NCBI GenBank assembly: GCA_031373545.1
Contig: JANMMT010000005.1
Location: 1 to 23,944 of the forward strand
Reading direction: 5' to 3'
Length of the DNA: 23,944 nucleotides
From: JADCCX01 sp031373545
GTDB taxonomy: Bacteria; Pseudomonadota; Alphaproteobacteria; Rhizobiales; Beijerinckiaceae
Numbering within the stretch: position 1 is the first letter of the stretch; every line of letters starts with the position of its first letter. The notes under the pieces are model-generated. The model was not told the origin of the DNA. It ran no database searches and saw only the letters and a list, made by a program, of their open reading frames with translations. Positions 1 through 7,949 of the stretch are shown piece by piece. Position numbers and translations under genes: made by a program.

Positions 1-42
1 ACGGATCGTCCGCGCGACAATGGCGCCGAGAAGGATAACGTC

Positions 43-1113
43 TTGAGACAGACGACGGGTGCGACACAAACGACACACTTCGGGCAGCCAGCACGATTTC
101 GGCAAACGACCCTTGGCCAGAGCGTGATGCTGCAGGGGATCGGTGTTCACAGCGGCGCTCCCGTGACGATTTCCCTCAATCCCGCCAGCGCCGACAAGGG
201 CGTCATCTTCCGCCGCTCCGGACTGCCTGGCGGCGAGAGCCGAGATGTTTTAGCCCGTCGCGAGTTCGTTGGCGCAACAGAATTATGTACCGTCATCGCT
301 GAGCCGGGCGGCGCTTCGGTCTCCACCATCGAGCACCTGATGGCCGCCGTGGCCGCCATGAATGTGGACAATGTGCTGGTCGAGATCGACGGGCCGGAAG
401 TGCCGATCATGGATGGCTCTTCCGCCGCATTCGTGGCCGCCATCGATGAGGCGGGCGTGGTGGAATTGCTGCCCCAGCGCCGCACACTCAAGGTCGTCAA
501 GCCCGTCCGCATCGAAGTGGGTCGCGCCTGGGCCGAATTCCTGCCTGCGGCAAACGGCTTCACTCTGGATGTGGAAATCGATTTTCCCACCCCGCTGATT
601 GGCCGCCAGCGCCGCGTCTTCGCACTGACCCCCGACACATTCCGGCGCGACATAGCACGCGCCCGCACTTTCGGCTTTATGAAGGATGTGGAGTTCCTCT
701 GGAAGAAGAACCTGGCGCTGGGCGCATCGCTTGAAAATACCGTGGCGCTGGGTGAGGACCGCATCATCAACCCCGAGGGCACACGTTACCCCGACGAGTT
801 CGTGCGTCACAAGATTCTCGACGCGATCGGTGACCTTTCGCTTAGCGGCCATCGGATCGAGGGGTTGTACCGTGCCCATTGCCCCGGTCACAAGGTCAAT
901 GCCCTTGTGCTGGAAGCGCTGCTGGCCGATCGCTCCTCGCATGTGTTTTCCGACGAGGTGCCCGTGCGGTCTGTGCAGGTGCCCGCCAAGGTGGCGGTTT
1001 TGCGCGGCAGCGCTAAACTCGGTGGCGCAAAACGCGGTGCGGCAACACTTGGTGATGCAGCGCACGGCGAGGCCTTGTGGCCTGTGGCTGCCTATGCCGC
1101 CAGCAAGAGTTGA
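43..1113 (+). CDS. lpxC: UDP-3-O-acyl-N-acetylglucosamine deacetylase LpxC
   Basis: LpxC is the zinc-dependent cytosolic deacetylase that commits precursors to lipid A synthesis. The protein shows the family's zinc and catalytic residues: E97-H98 in IEHLMAA, H256 and D260 in HKILDAIGDL, and H283 in CPGHKVNALVLEALL. These match E. coli E78/H79, H238/D242 and H265. The conserved N-terminal beta strand (FRQTTLGQSVMLQGIGVHSG) begins near residue 19. I chose the TTG at 43 because AAGGA lies 7 nt upstream; the frame is open to the window edge, so an earlier start is possible. At 356 residues it is longer than the usual 300 or so. The extra length is about 20 residues at the N terminus and a Gly/Ala-rich tail after about residue 322. 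The stop codon lies inside a 15-bp tandem repeat. ftsZ would be expected upstream, outside the window. Confidence 0.95.
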   Translation: MRQTTGATQTTHFGQPARFRQTTLGQSVMLQGIGVHSGAPVTISLNPASADKGVIFRRSGLPGGESRDVLARREFVGATELCTVIAEPGGASVSTIEHLMAAVAAMNVDNVLVEIDGPEVPIMDGSSAAFVAAIDEAGVVELLPQRRTLKVVKPVRIEVGRAWAEFLPAANGFTLDVEIDFPTPLIGRQRRVFALTPDTFRRDIARARTFGFMKDVEFLWKKNLALGASLENTVALGEDRIINPEGTRYPDEFVRHKILDAIGDLSLSGHRIEGLYRAHCPGHKVNALVLEALLADRSSHVFSDEVPVRSVQVPAKVAVLRGSAKLGGAKRGAATLGDAAHGEALWPVAAYAASKS

Positions 1114-1160
1114 TTCAGCAAGAATTGATCTGGCAAGAATTGATCCAGCAAGAATTGATC
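1101..1160 (+). repeat. 15-bp tandem repeat, four copies, spanning the lpxC stop codon
   Basis: Four consecutive 15-mers can be read directly: CAGCAAGAGTTGATT (1101), CAGCAAGAATTGATC (1116), TGGCAAGAATTGATC (1131) and CAGCAAGAATTGATC (1146). The first copy holds the last lpxC codons and its TGA at 1111-1113. Because the unit is a multiple of three, each later copy also carries an in-frame TGA. In another plus-strand frame the unit stays open and reads as an Ala-Arg-Ile-Asp repeat, but nothing suggests that frame is translated. Replication slippage is the simplest origin. Confidence 0.95.
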
Positions 1161-1245
1161 CGGCGATTTTCAGAACTTTGCCACATCACCGCCGCAATGG
1201 GATGGCGTGCACCACTGGCGCGTTGAACAGCATGCATCTTGCGGC

Positions 1246-1275
1246 TTGCCTGTTAAGGGCCACCGTGGCAATTAT
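1246..1275 (+). promoter_or_regulatory. possible sigma-70-type promoter for bamD
   Basis: TTGCCT (1246-1251) and AATTAT (1270-1275) are separated by 18 bp. They lie 51 bp before the bamD start in the 212-bp gap after lpxC. The match to consensus is moderate and no transcript data support it. A short imperfect hairpin (GCGCTA at 1278 with TAGCG at 1290) follows and could shape the leader RNA. Confidence 0.25.
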
Positions 1276-1325
1276 CCGCGCTACACGCCTAGCGGCGCTT
1301 TGAACGGACGGAAGGACCCTGATTT

Positions 1326-2204
1326 TTGTCTCGCGTGCCGGTACTATTCCGAACGATGCGCCTGGCTGCCGTGGCAGCCGCCGCCCTGTCCCTCGCCGCC
1401 TGCGAGACCCTGTCATCCATCAATCCGTTTGGCGGATCGTCCAAGGCGAGCTCGGATATCGCAGCGGACGAGCCGGCGGAGGCGCTGTTCAACGATGGAC
1501 TGGCGCGGCTGCAGAACCGCAATTACGATGGCGCGGCCCGCAAGTTCGGCGAGGTGGACAAGCAATATCCCTACACCAGCTGGTCGCGGCGTGCGCTGCT
1601 GCTGACGACCTATGCGCATTACGAGAACCGCAATTACGAGGACACGATCGCCAACGGCCGTCGCTTCGTCCAGCTTTATCCCGCAGACAAAGATGCGGCC
1701 TACGCGCAGTACCTGGTCGGCATGTCGTATTTCAGCCAGATCCCGGACATCGCGCGCGATCAGGAGCGCTCGCAGCGGGCCTTGCTGACCATGGATGAAT
1801 TGATCCGCAAATGGCCGCAGTCGGAATATGTGCCGGATGCCCGCCAACGTGTGGCCGTCGCGCGCGACCAACTCGCGGGCAAGGAAATGGACGTGGGACG
1901 TTTCTACCTCGAAAAGCGCAACTACACCGGCGCGGTGAACCGCTTCCGCGAGGTGCTGACCAAGTACCAGACGACGCGCCACACCGAAGAAGCGCTGCTG
2001 CGCATCACCGAGGCATATTTGTCGCTGGGCATCGTCAACGAGGCGCAGACGGCGGCGGCGGTGCTGGGGCACAATTTCCCCGACAGCCAATGGTACAAGG
2101 ATGCGTTCAAGCTGCTGGAAAGTGGCGGCCTCGCCCCGCGCGAGAGCGAGAGCTCATGGATCAGCCGCGCCTTCCGCGGATTCAGGCGCGCCGTCACGGG
2201 CTGA
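1326..2204 (+). CDS. bamD: outer membrane protein assembly factor BamD (lipoprotein)
   Basis: BamD is the essential lipoprotein of the BAM complex, which folds beta-barrel proteins into the outer membrane with BamA. The start is a lipoprotein signal: a basic n-region, a hydrophobic run (MRLAAVAAAALSLAAC) and a lipobox L-A-A-C with the lipidated cysteine at residue 26. About 230 residues of helical TPR-type repeats follow, for example NDGLARLQNRNYDGAARKF and YLVGMSYFSQIPDIARDQ, the latter matching the conserved BamD motif. I chose the TTG at 1326 because GAAGGA sits 9 nt upstream. The ATG at 1356 lacks a ribosome binding site and would leave a short signal sequence. The length of 292 residues is slightly above the 245-290 usual for the family. 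It lies between lpxC and recN, as in many Alphaproteobacteria. Confidence 0.95.
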   Translation: MSRVPVLFRTMRLAAVAAAALSLAACETLSSINPFGGSSKASSDIAADEPAEALFNDGLARLQNRNYDGAARKFGEVDKQYPYTSWSRRALLLTTYAHYENRNYEDTIANGRRFVQLYPADKDAAYAQYLVGMSYFSQIPDIARDQERSQRALLTMDELIRKWPQSEYVPDARQRVAVARDQLAGKEMDVGRFYLEKRNYTGAVNRFREVLTKYQTTRHTEEALLRITEAYLSLGIVNEAQTAAAVLGHNFPDSQWYKDAFKLLESGGLAPRESESSWISRAFRGFRRAVTG

Positions 2205-2266
2205 CGGCCTGTTGGCCCTCACGCTGCTCCCTTCCCCCGAATCCCGCCCTGTGCCAGAAGGTCCGC

Positions 2267-3934
2267 ATGCTGGCACGGCTTTCCATTCGTGACATCGTTC
2301 TGATTGACCGGCTCGATCTTTGTGTCGAGGCGGGGCTCCTCGTGCTGACCGGCGAGACGGGCGCGGGCAAGTCCATCCTGCTGGATGCCTTCGCACTCGC
2401 GCTGGGCGGTCGCGGGGATGGCGGGCTGGTGCGCCAGGGGCAAGCGCAGGGGCAGGTGACAGCGGTCTTCGATGTGGCGGCGGCGCATCCCGCCTGGGTC
2501 ATCGCCGTGGCGGCGGGGCTGGAGGCCGATGGTGATCTCATTCTGCGCCGGGTGCAGATGGCGGACGGGCGCACGCGCGCCTTCGTCAACGATCAGCCTG
2601 TGAGCGTGCAGACGCTGCGCGCCATCGGCCATCAGCTTGTGGAAATCCATGGTCAGCACGACGACCGCGCGCTGATGGAGGCGGCGGAGCACCGCACCCT
2701 GCTGGATGCCTTCGGACTGCTGACCGCCGATGCCCGCGACGTGGCGCGGCTCTACAATGTGTGGCGCGAGGCGGGAAGCCGCTTGGCGCAGCGCCAGGCC
2801 GAGGTCGCCAAGGCAAAGACCGATCAGGACTATCTGCGCCACGCCGCCGATGAACTCTCCAAGCTCGGACCTGAAGCCGGGGAAGAAGACAAGCTGGCTG
2901 AAGACCGCGCCCGGATGATGCGGGCCGAGAAGGCAACGGCTGAACTGCGCGAGGTGCATGACGGGTTGGCAGGCCATGCCTCGCCCGTGCCGGAGTTGTC
3001 CAATGCGCTCCGGCGGCTGGAGCGGCGCGCGGTGGAATCACCCGAGTTGGCAGGCCCCGCCGCCACAGCGCTCGAAGCTGCATTGATCTCGCTGGAGGAA
3101 GCGCGCGACGGGCTGGAACGTGCGCTGCGCGATGCGGATTTTGACCCCCATGCGCTGGAGCGGGTGGAGGAGCGGCTCTTCGGCCTGCGCGCCGCGGCTC
3201 GCAAATACGCCGTGCCCGTCGATGCGCTGGCCGCGCTCGCGGAGCGCTACGCGCGTGAGCTCGCCGCCATCGATGCGGGGGAGGGCGAGTTGAAAGCGCT
3301 GAGCGAGGCGCTGGTGGCGGCGCGTGCAGCCTATGATGCGGCGGCGACGCACCTGTCAGGCGCCCGGCGCATGGCGGCCAGCGAGCTGGAAACGGTGGTG
3401 AATGCCGAGCTGCCGCCGCTCAAGTTGGAACGCGCGCGCTTCATCGTCGATATGGTGACGGACAGCACAAACCCGGGCGCGGAGGGCAACGACCGGGCGG
3501 AGTTTCATGTGCAGACCAACCCCGGCACGCGCGCTGGGCCGATGATGAAGGTGGCATCGGGCGGGGAGCTTTCGCGCTTCATGCTGGCGCTGAAGGTGGC
3601 GCTGGCGGAGCGGGGTTCTGCGCCCACGCTGGTGTTTGACGAGATTGACGCGGGCGTCGGCGGGGCGGTGGCCGATGCCATTGGCCAACGGCTGGCGCGC
3701 CTCGCGGCCCGTGTGCAGGTGCTGGCCGTGACCCATGCACCGCAGGTGGCGGCGCGCGCCGCGCGGCACCTGTTGATCTCGAAGGATATGGCGAGCGAGG
3801 GCAACCGCGTGGTGACGGATGTGCGGCCGCTGGAAGATGGTGCGCGCCGCGAGGAGATTGCGCGCATGCTCTCGGGCGCAACCATCACCGATGAAGCGCG
3901 CGCGGCTGCCGTGCGCCTTCTGGCGGGGGCGTGA
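2267..3934 (+). CDS. recN: DNA repair protein RecN
   Basis: RecN is an SMC-like ATPase that acts in double-strand break repair. The 555 residues match the usual length of about 550. Walker A is GETGAGKS at residues 29-36. A long, charged, helix-forming middle (about 160-370) should form the coiled coil. The ABC signature SGGELSRFMLALK and Walker B TLVFDEIDAGVGG follow, with the typical end ALTHAPQ-like segment seen as AVTHAPQVAARA. The start at 2267 is set by AGAAGG 5 nt upstream and by homology, since MLARLSIRDIVLID is the normal RecN N terminus. The frame runs open upstream over bamD, but that part is a shadow. The gap to bamD is 62 nt. I saw no alphaproteobacterial LexA box (GTTC-N7-GTTC) in the gap, so SOS control is not evident here. 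The stop overlaps the ligA start. Confidence 0.95.
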   Translation: MLARLSIRDIVLIDRLDLCVEAGLLVLTGETGAGKSILLDAFALALGGRGDGGLVRQGQAQGQVTAVFDVAAAHPAWVIAVAAGLEADGDLILRRVQMADGRTRAFVNDQPVSVQTLRAIGHQLVEIHGQHDDRALMEAAEHRTLLDAFGLLTADARDVARLYNVWREAGSRLAQRQAEVAKAKTDQDYLRHAADELSKLGPEAGEEDKLAEDRARMMRAEKATAELREVHDGLAGHASPVPELSNALRRLERRAVESPELAGPAATALEAALISLEEARDGLERALRDADFDPHALERVEERLFGLRAAARKYAVPVDALAALAERYARELAAIDAGEGELKALSEALVAARAAYDAAATHLSGARRMAASELETVVNAELPPLKLERARFIVDMVTDSTNPGAEGNDRAEFHVQTNPGTRAGPMMKVASGGELSRFMLALKVALAERGSAPTLVFDEIDAGVGGAVADAIGQRLARLAARVQVLAVTHAPQVAARAARHLLISKDMASEGNRVVTDVRPLEDGARREEIARMLSGATITDEARAAAVRLLAGA

Positions 3935-6045
3935 TGATTCCCGCCTCAAGCCTCACACCGCTCGAAGCCCGCAGGGAGCACGGCGCACTCAGCGATGCCA
4001 TTGCAGGGCATGACCTGCGTTATCATCAGGAAGATGCACCCAGCATCCCGGATGGCGAATATGATGCCCTGCGTCAGCGTCTGAAGGAACTGGAGACGGC
4101 GTTTCCGGAGCTGGCAACCGCGCCTTCCGCGCTCAAGACGGTTGGGGCTGCGCCCGCTGCCCGCTTCGCCAAGGTGCGCCACACCGTGCCCATGCTGTCG
4201 CTCGACAACTGCTTCAGTGACGGGGATGTGCAGGAGTTTGCCGCACGCATCCGGCGCTTTCTGAGCCTTTCCGACTTGCCCGCGCTCACGGCGGAACCCA
4301 AGATCGATGGGCTTTCCTGCGCTTTGCGCTACGTGGGCGGTGACCTGGTGCAGGCCGCCACGCGCGGTGACGGCGCGGAGGGCGAGGATGTCACGGCGAA
4401 TGTCCTGACCATTGGCGACATCCCCCAAAAGCTCACAGGACGCGGCTGGCCGGACATCTGCGAGATTCGCGGCGAGGTCTACATGAGCCATGCGGATTTC
4501 ACCGCGCTCAATGCAAGCCAGGCGGCAACGGGCGACAAGGTGTTCGCCAACCCGCGCAATGCGGCAGCGGGCAGCCTGCGCCAGCTCGATGCCCGCATCA
4601 CGGCGCGGCGGCCCTTGCGGTTCTTTGCTTATGGATGGGGCGAGCTGAGCGCCATGGCTGCCCCCACGCAGTTGGGCATGGTGGAGGCCTTCGCGAGCTG
4701 GGGCCTGCCCACCAATCCCCGGATGCGGCTCTGCGCCACCGTGGATGATCTGCTGGCTGTATACCGCGCCATCGAGGCGGATCGCGCCAACCTCGGCTAC
4801 GACATCGACGGCGTGGTCTACAAGGTGAACGATCTGGGCCTGCAAGCGCGTCTCGGGTTCGTCTCGCGCGCGCCGCGCTGGGCGACCGCGCACAAGTTCC
4901 CGGCGGAGCGGGCGACGACTGTGCTCGAAGGCATCGAGATTCAGGTGGGGCGCACAGGGGCACACACGCCCGTCGCCAAGCTCCGGCCCGTCACGGTGGG
5001 CGGCGTGGTGGTATCGAACGCCACGCTGCACAATGGGGATGAAATCGCGCGCCTCGGGGTGCGGGTGGGCGACACCGTCACTGTGCAGCGCGCGGGTGAT
5101 GTGATCCCGCAGGTGCTCGGTTTCGTGGCCGACAAGCGCCCGGCGGAGGCCGTGCCGTTCGTGTTTCCGGCGCGCTGCCAGTGTGACCTGAAAACAGCGC
5201 TGGTGCAGGAGGAGGTCGCCACGGGCGTCAAGGGTAAGGCCTTGGAGGGCAAAATCCGCCGTTGCTCGGGCGAATTCGCCTGCCCGTTTCAGCAGGTCGA
5301 GCACCTGAAACACTTCGTGTCGCGCCGCGCCTTCGACATCGACGGCCTCGGGGACAAGCAGATCGAATTTTTCTTCAATGATGCCGAGCTGCCGGTGAAA
5401 ACGCCTGCGGACATCTTCACGCTGGCGCGCCGTGATGCGGCCGAGCCGTTCAAGAAGCTCAAGAACAAGGAAGGCTTTGGCGAGCTGTCCGTGACCAATC
5501 TCTTCGCGGCCATCGCGGCGCGGCGCAAGATCAGCCTGGAGCGCTTCATCTATGCGCTGGGCATCCGCCACGTGGGAGAGACCACCGCCAAGGTGATGGC
5601 GCGGCACTATGGCACCTGGCCCGCCTTCGAAGCGGCGGCGCTCAAGGTGGCGGCGGATGATACCGAGGCGCGCGCCGAGATGGACGCGATCGACCAGGTG
5701 GGCGAGACGGTGATCGACGCTGTGGCGCGCTATTTTGGTGAGGCGCAGAACCGGGTGATCGTGGAGCGGCTTGTGGCGTCGCTCACGATCCTCGCGGCTG
5801 AGCGGCCTGCTTCAGGCAGTGTGGTGGCGGGGCAAACCATTGTCTTCACCGGCAGCTTGGAGAAGATGACCCGGGACGAGGCCAAAGCCATGGCCGAGCG
5901 GCTGGGCGCGAAGGTTTCGGGATCGGTGTCGAAGAAGACCGATCTGGTGGTGGCAGGACCGGGGGCAGGCAGCAAGCTCGCGACCGCGACAGCGTTGGAC
6001 ATCAGGGTCATCAGCGAGGATGAGTGGCTGGCGTTGGTGGGGTAA
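3934..6045 (+). CDS. ligA: NAD-dependent DNA ligase LigA
   Basis: LigA seals nicks during replication and repair using NAD as cofactor. The adenylated lysine is K123 in EPKIDGLSCAL, followed by ATRGDGAEGEDVT. The nucleotidyltransferase domain ends in GYDIDGVVYKVND and the OB fold carries GRTGAHTPVAKLRPV. The four zinc-type cysteines are C415, C417, C444 and C450. The first pair is spaced CxC rather than the textbook CxxC, with a longer insert before the third cysteine. Helix-hairpin-helix repeats and a C-terminal BRCT domain (about 624-703) complete the enzyme. The ATG at 3934 shares its A with the recN TGA. A GTG one codon earlier is also possible, but GGGGG at 3925-3929 suits the ATG better. 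At 703 residues it is slightly longer than the E. coli enzyme, as is common in this class. Confidence 0.96.
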   Translation: MIPASSLTPLEARREHGALSDAIAGHDLRYHQEDAPSIPDGEYDALRQRLKELETAFPELATAPSALKTVGAAPAARFAKVRHTVPMLSLDNCFSDGDVQEFAARIRRFLSLSDLPALTAEPKIDGLSCALRYVGGDLVQAATRGDGAEGEDVTANVLTIGDIPQKLTGRGWPDICEIRGEVYMSHADFTALNASQAATGDKVFANPRNAAAGSLRQLDARITARRPLRFFAYGWGELSAMAAPTQLGMVEAFASWGLPTNPRMRLCATVDDLLAVYRAIEADRANLGYDIDGVVYKVNDLGLQARLGFVSRAPRWATAHKFPAERATTVLEGIEIQVGRTGAHTPVAKLRPVTVGGVVVSNATLHNGDEIARLGVRVGDTVTVQRAGDVIPQVLGFVADKRPAEAVPFVFPARCQCDLKTALVQEEVATGVKGKALEGKIRRCSGEFACPFQQVEHLKHFVSRRAFDIDGLGDKQIEFFFNDAELPVKTPADIFTLARRDAAEPFKKLKNKEGFGELSVTNLFAAIAARRKISLERFIYALGIRHVGETTAKVMARHYGTWPAFEAAALKVAADDTEARAEMDAIDQVGETVIDAVARYFGEAQNRVIVERLVASLTILAAERPASGSVVAGQTIVFTGSLEKMTRDEAKAMAERLGAKVSGSVSKKTDLVVAGPGAGSKLATATALDIRVISEDEWLALVG

Positions 6046-6070
6046 CGGGCAAGTTGGCCATGGCGTCAAT

Positions 6071-6090
6071 AGGGAAACCGGTTCTTCCCT
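6071..6090. terminator. weak hairpin between convergent ligA and chemoreceptor genes
   Basis: AGGGAA (6071) and TTCCCT (6085) are perfect 6-bp inverted arms around an 8-nt loop that contains ACCGGT. The hairpin lies in the 60-bp gap between two convergent genes, where a bidirectional terminator is expected. There is no T-run on either strand, so intrinsic termination is uncertain. Confidence 0.3.
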
Positions 6091-6105
6091 TTGCGCGACA
6101 GGGTC

Positions 6106-7815
6106 TTACGCCGCCACGGCTTTGAGGAAGTCGTCCACCGTGCGCACCAGTTCATCGGCCTCCTTGCGGAAGCTGGCGGCTGTGTTTTCCAATGCGTTGA
6201 CGGAGTGGGCGGCGGAGGCCGACATCGTTTCGACGTTGAGCACCATCTGCGTCATGGCTTCCGCGCCGTCAGCCGCCTGCCCGGCGCTGCGGGCAATCTC
6301 GCTGGTGGCAACGCCCTGCTGCTCGACAGAGGCCGCGATGGAAGCGCCTGCGCCGTCCACCTCGCTGAGGGCGCCCAGAATGGACTCGAATGCAGCCACG
6401 ACCGCCGTGCTGGCGTTCTGAATCTGCGCGATCTGCTCGGCAATCTCCTGCGTGGCCTGTCCGGTCTGATTGGCAAGCGCCTTCACCTCGGTCGCGACGA
6501 CGGCGAAGCCCCGGCCAGCATCGCCAGCCCGTGCAGCCTCGATGGTGGCGTTGAGCGCCAGCAGATTCGTCTGTTCGGCGATGGCGCGAATGGAACCCAC
6601 CACTTCGCCGATGCGGGCGGCGGCGGCGCTGAGCTGACTGACCCCTTGCTTGGAGGTTTGACCGGTCGCGACGGCGTTGCTGGCGATGCGGGCAGAGTCC
6701 TCCGCCCGGTTCGCGACTTCGCGGATCGAGCTGTCGAGCTGGCCTGAGGCACTGGCGACCATGCCGATGCCGGATGAGGCCTGATGCGCCGAGGATTTCG
6801 CGCTGCGGGCCACATCCGCCGTTTGGGACACCGTCGATGACAGCGTATGGGCCGCCGCCTCCAGGCTGGCCGAGCCGGTGGCCATGCGCTCGGTGATCAG
6901 GCCGACCGAGGAACGCAGCGCGGCAATGGCCTCCTCACGCGTGCGCACCAGTGCCCTGTCGCGGTTGCGGGACTCGATTTCGTTCGCGCGCAGCGTGTCA
7001 CGCTCCTGCATCGAATTCTGCAAGGTGCCGAGCGCCCGTGCGAGCACGCCGAACTCGTCGGTGCGTTCACGGTAGGGGATGGTGATTCCGGCGCGATCGT
7101 TGGCAATGTCATTGGTGATGTTGGTGAGGGTCAGCATGGGCCGGATGAGCGTGCGCGAGAGGAACAACGCGCAGTATGTGCAGCATATGACGAGGAGCAC
7201 GACGGAGGCGATGAACAGACCCCAGAGCAGCTCGTTGGTGGCCACGCGCAGTTCGCTGAGCTTGCCGACGCCGATGTAGAGGATGCCCTTGATCTTGCCG
7301 TCCTTGTCCGCGATAGGCATGTAGCCGGTCTGATACGGGAACCCGAGGATTGTTGCGATGCCGCGGTAGACGCGCCCTTCCATGATGACGGGGAAGACCA
7401 CGCCCGTGTTGCCGAGGGTGGTGCCGATGGCGCGGGTGCCATCCGCTTTCTTCACCGACGTGGTCAGGCGCACGAAATCGTTCTTCTCGCCATCGAAGCG
7501 GAAAATGGTTGCCGTGCCCCGGTTGATGCGGGTGATGCGATCCACCGCATCGTTGTCATTGAAATCGGGCAGGGCAGGTCCGACCAGCCGGGCGACTTCA
7601 CCCTCGCTGTCATAGACGAGCTCGTAGTTCGGATAATACGAGATGAAAGCTTCGGCCGCGACGCGCAGTGACCAGCGTGTTCTGTGATCGATGGTCTGGG
7701 TTGTCTCGCTCTCAACCGTGCGCCATGCCACGATGGTCAGCAGTGAGGTGGCGACGAAGATCGAGATCAGGCAGGTGGCGATGATCTTGGCGGCGACAGA
7801 GTTGAAGCTGAACAC
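6106..7815 (-). CDS. methyl-accepting chemotaxis protein with periplasmic Cache-type sensor
   Basis: This is a transmembrane chemoreceptor that passes ligand signals to CheW/CheA. Order of parts in 569 residues: TM1 (about 10-31); a periplasmic sensor (about 35-190) resembling single-Cache sCache_3 domains, with FVRLTTSVKKADGTRAIG and TGYMPIADKDGKIKGILYIG; TM2 (about 196-219); HAMP (about 220-272); and a cytoplasmic signalling domain. The hairpin tip is canonical: EQTNLLALNATIEAARAGDA (415-434) followed by GRGFAVVATEVKALA. The start is GTG at 7815, because an in-frame TAG lies five codons upstream. There is no C-terminal CheR-docking pentapeptide; the protein ends DDFLKAVAA. No che genes are in the window, so this is an orphan receptor relying on a distant pathway. 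The ligand cannot be read from the sequence. Confidence 0.93.
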   Translation of the reverse strand: MFSFNSVAAKIIATCLISIFVATSLLTIVAWRTVESETTQTIDHRTRWSLRVAAEAFISYYPNYELVYDSEGEVARLVGPALPDFNDNDAVDRITRINRGTATIFRFDGEKNDFVRLTTSVKKADGTRAIGTTLGNTGVVFPVIMEGRVYRGIATILGFPYQTGYMPIADKDGKIKGILYIGVGKLSELRVATNELLWGLFIASVVLLVICCTYCALFLSRTLIRPMLTLTNITNDIANDRAGITIPYRERTDEFGVLARALGTLQNSMQERDTLRANEIESRNRDRALVRTREEAIAALRSSVGLITERMATGSASLEAAAHTLSSTVSQTADVARSAKSSAHQASSGIGMVASASGQLDSSIREVANRAEDSARIASNAVATGQTSKQGVSQLSAAAARIGEVVGSIRAIAEQTNLLALNATIEAARAGDAGRGFAVVATEVKALANQTGQATQEIAEQIAQIQNASTAVVAAFESILGALSEVDGAGASIAASVEQQGVATSEIARSAGQAADGAEAMTQMVLNVETMSASAAHSVNALENTAASFRKEADELVRTVDDFLKAVAA

Positions 7816-7875
7816 TTTTCCCCGTTTCTATGTCAGCGCCTTGTTGAAACCAGACGCCGTTGAGCTTGCATTCGT

Positions 7876-7913
7876 TGTTCGTTTGAACACTCACATTCTT
7901 TGGTTAACGAAGG
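7876..7913 (-). promoter_or_regulatory. inverted repeats upstream of the chemoreceptor
   Basis: The 134-bp gap between the MFS gene and the chemoreceptor holds two palindromic stretches. One is TGTTC-GTTT-GAACA (7876-7889). The other is an imperfect palindrome around GTTAAC (7898-7913, CTTTGGTTAACGAAGG). The second contains TTAACC, which resembles a half-site of the alphaproteobacterial regulator CtrA, but the full TTAA-N7-TTAA pair is absent. Operator function is only a suggestion. Confidence 0.25.
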
Positions 7914-7949
7914 ATTGAAGGGTGCCCCTCCAGGGTGGGATTGGTCAGA

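Noticed and set aside
686..1303. Plus-strand frame through lpxC ending in Ala-Arg-Ile-Asp pentapeptide repeats
   Set aside because: The regular peptide comes from reading the 15-bp DNA repeat in another frame. Most of the frame lies inside lpxC and it has no ribosome binding site of its own.
1811..2266. N-terminal extension of recN over bamD
   Set aside because: The RecN fold begins at MLARLSIRD with a good ribosome binding site at 2256-2261; the upstream part is a shadow of bamD.
2205..2266. LexA-type SOS box before recN
   Set aside because: No GTTC-N7-GTTC or GAAC-N7-GAAC arrangement is present in the gap.
3946..5607. Long minus-strand open frame of 553 codons opposite ligA
   Set aside because: It is wholly antisense to a well-supported ligA, is His/Arg-rich with no recognisable domain, and long antisense frames are expected in DNA this GC-rich.
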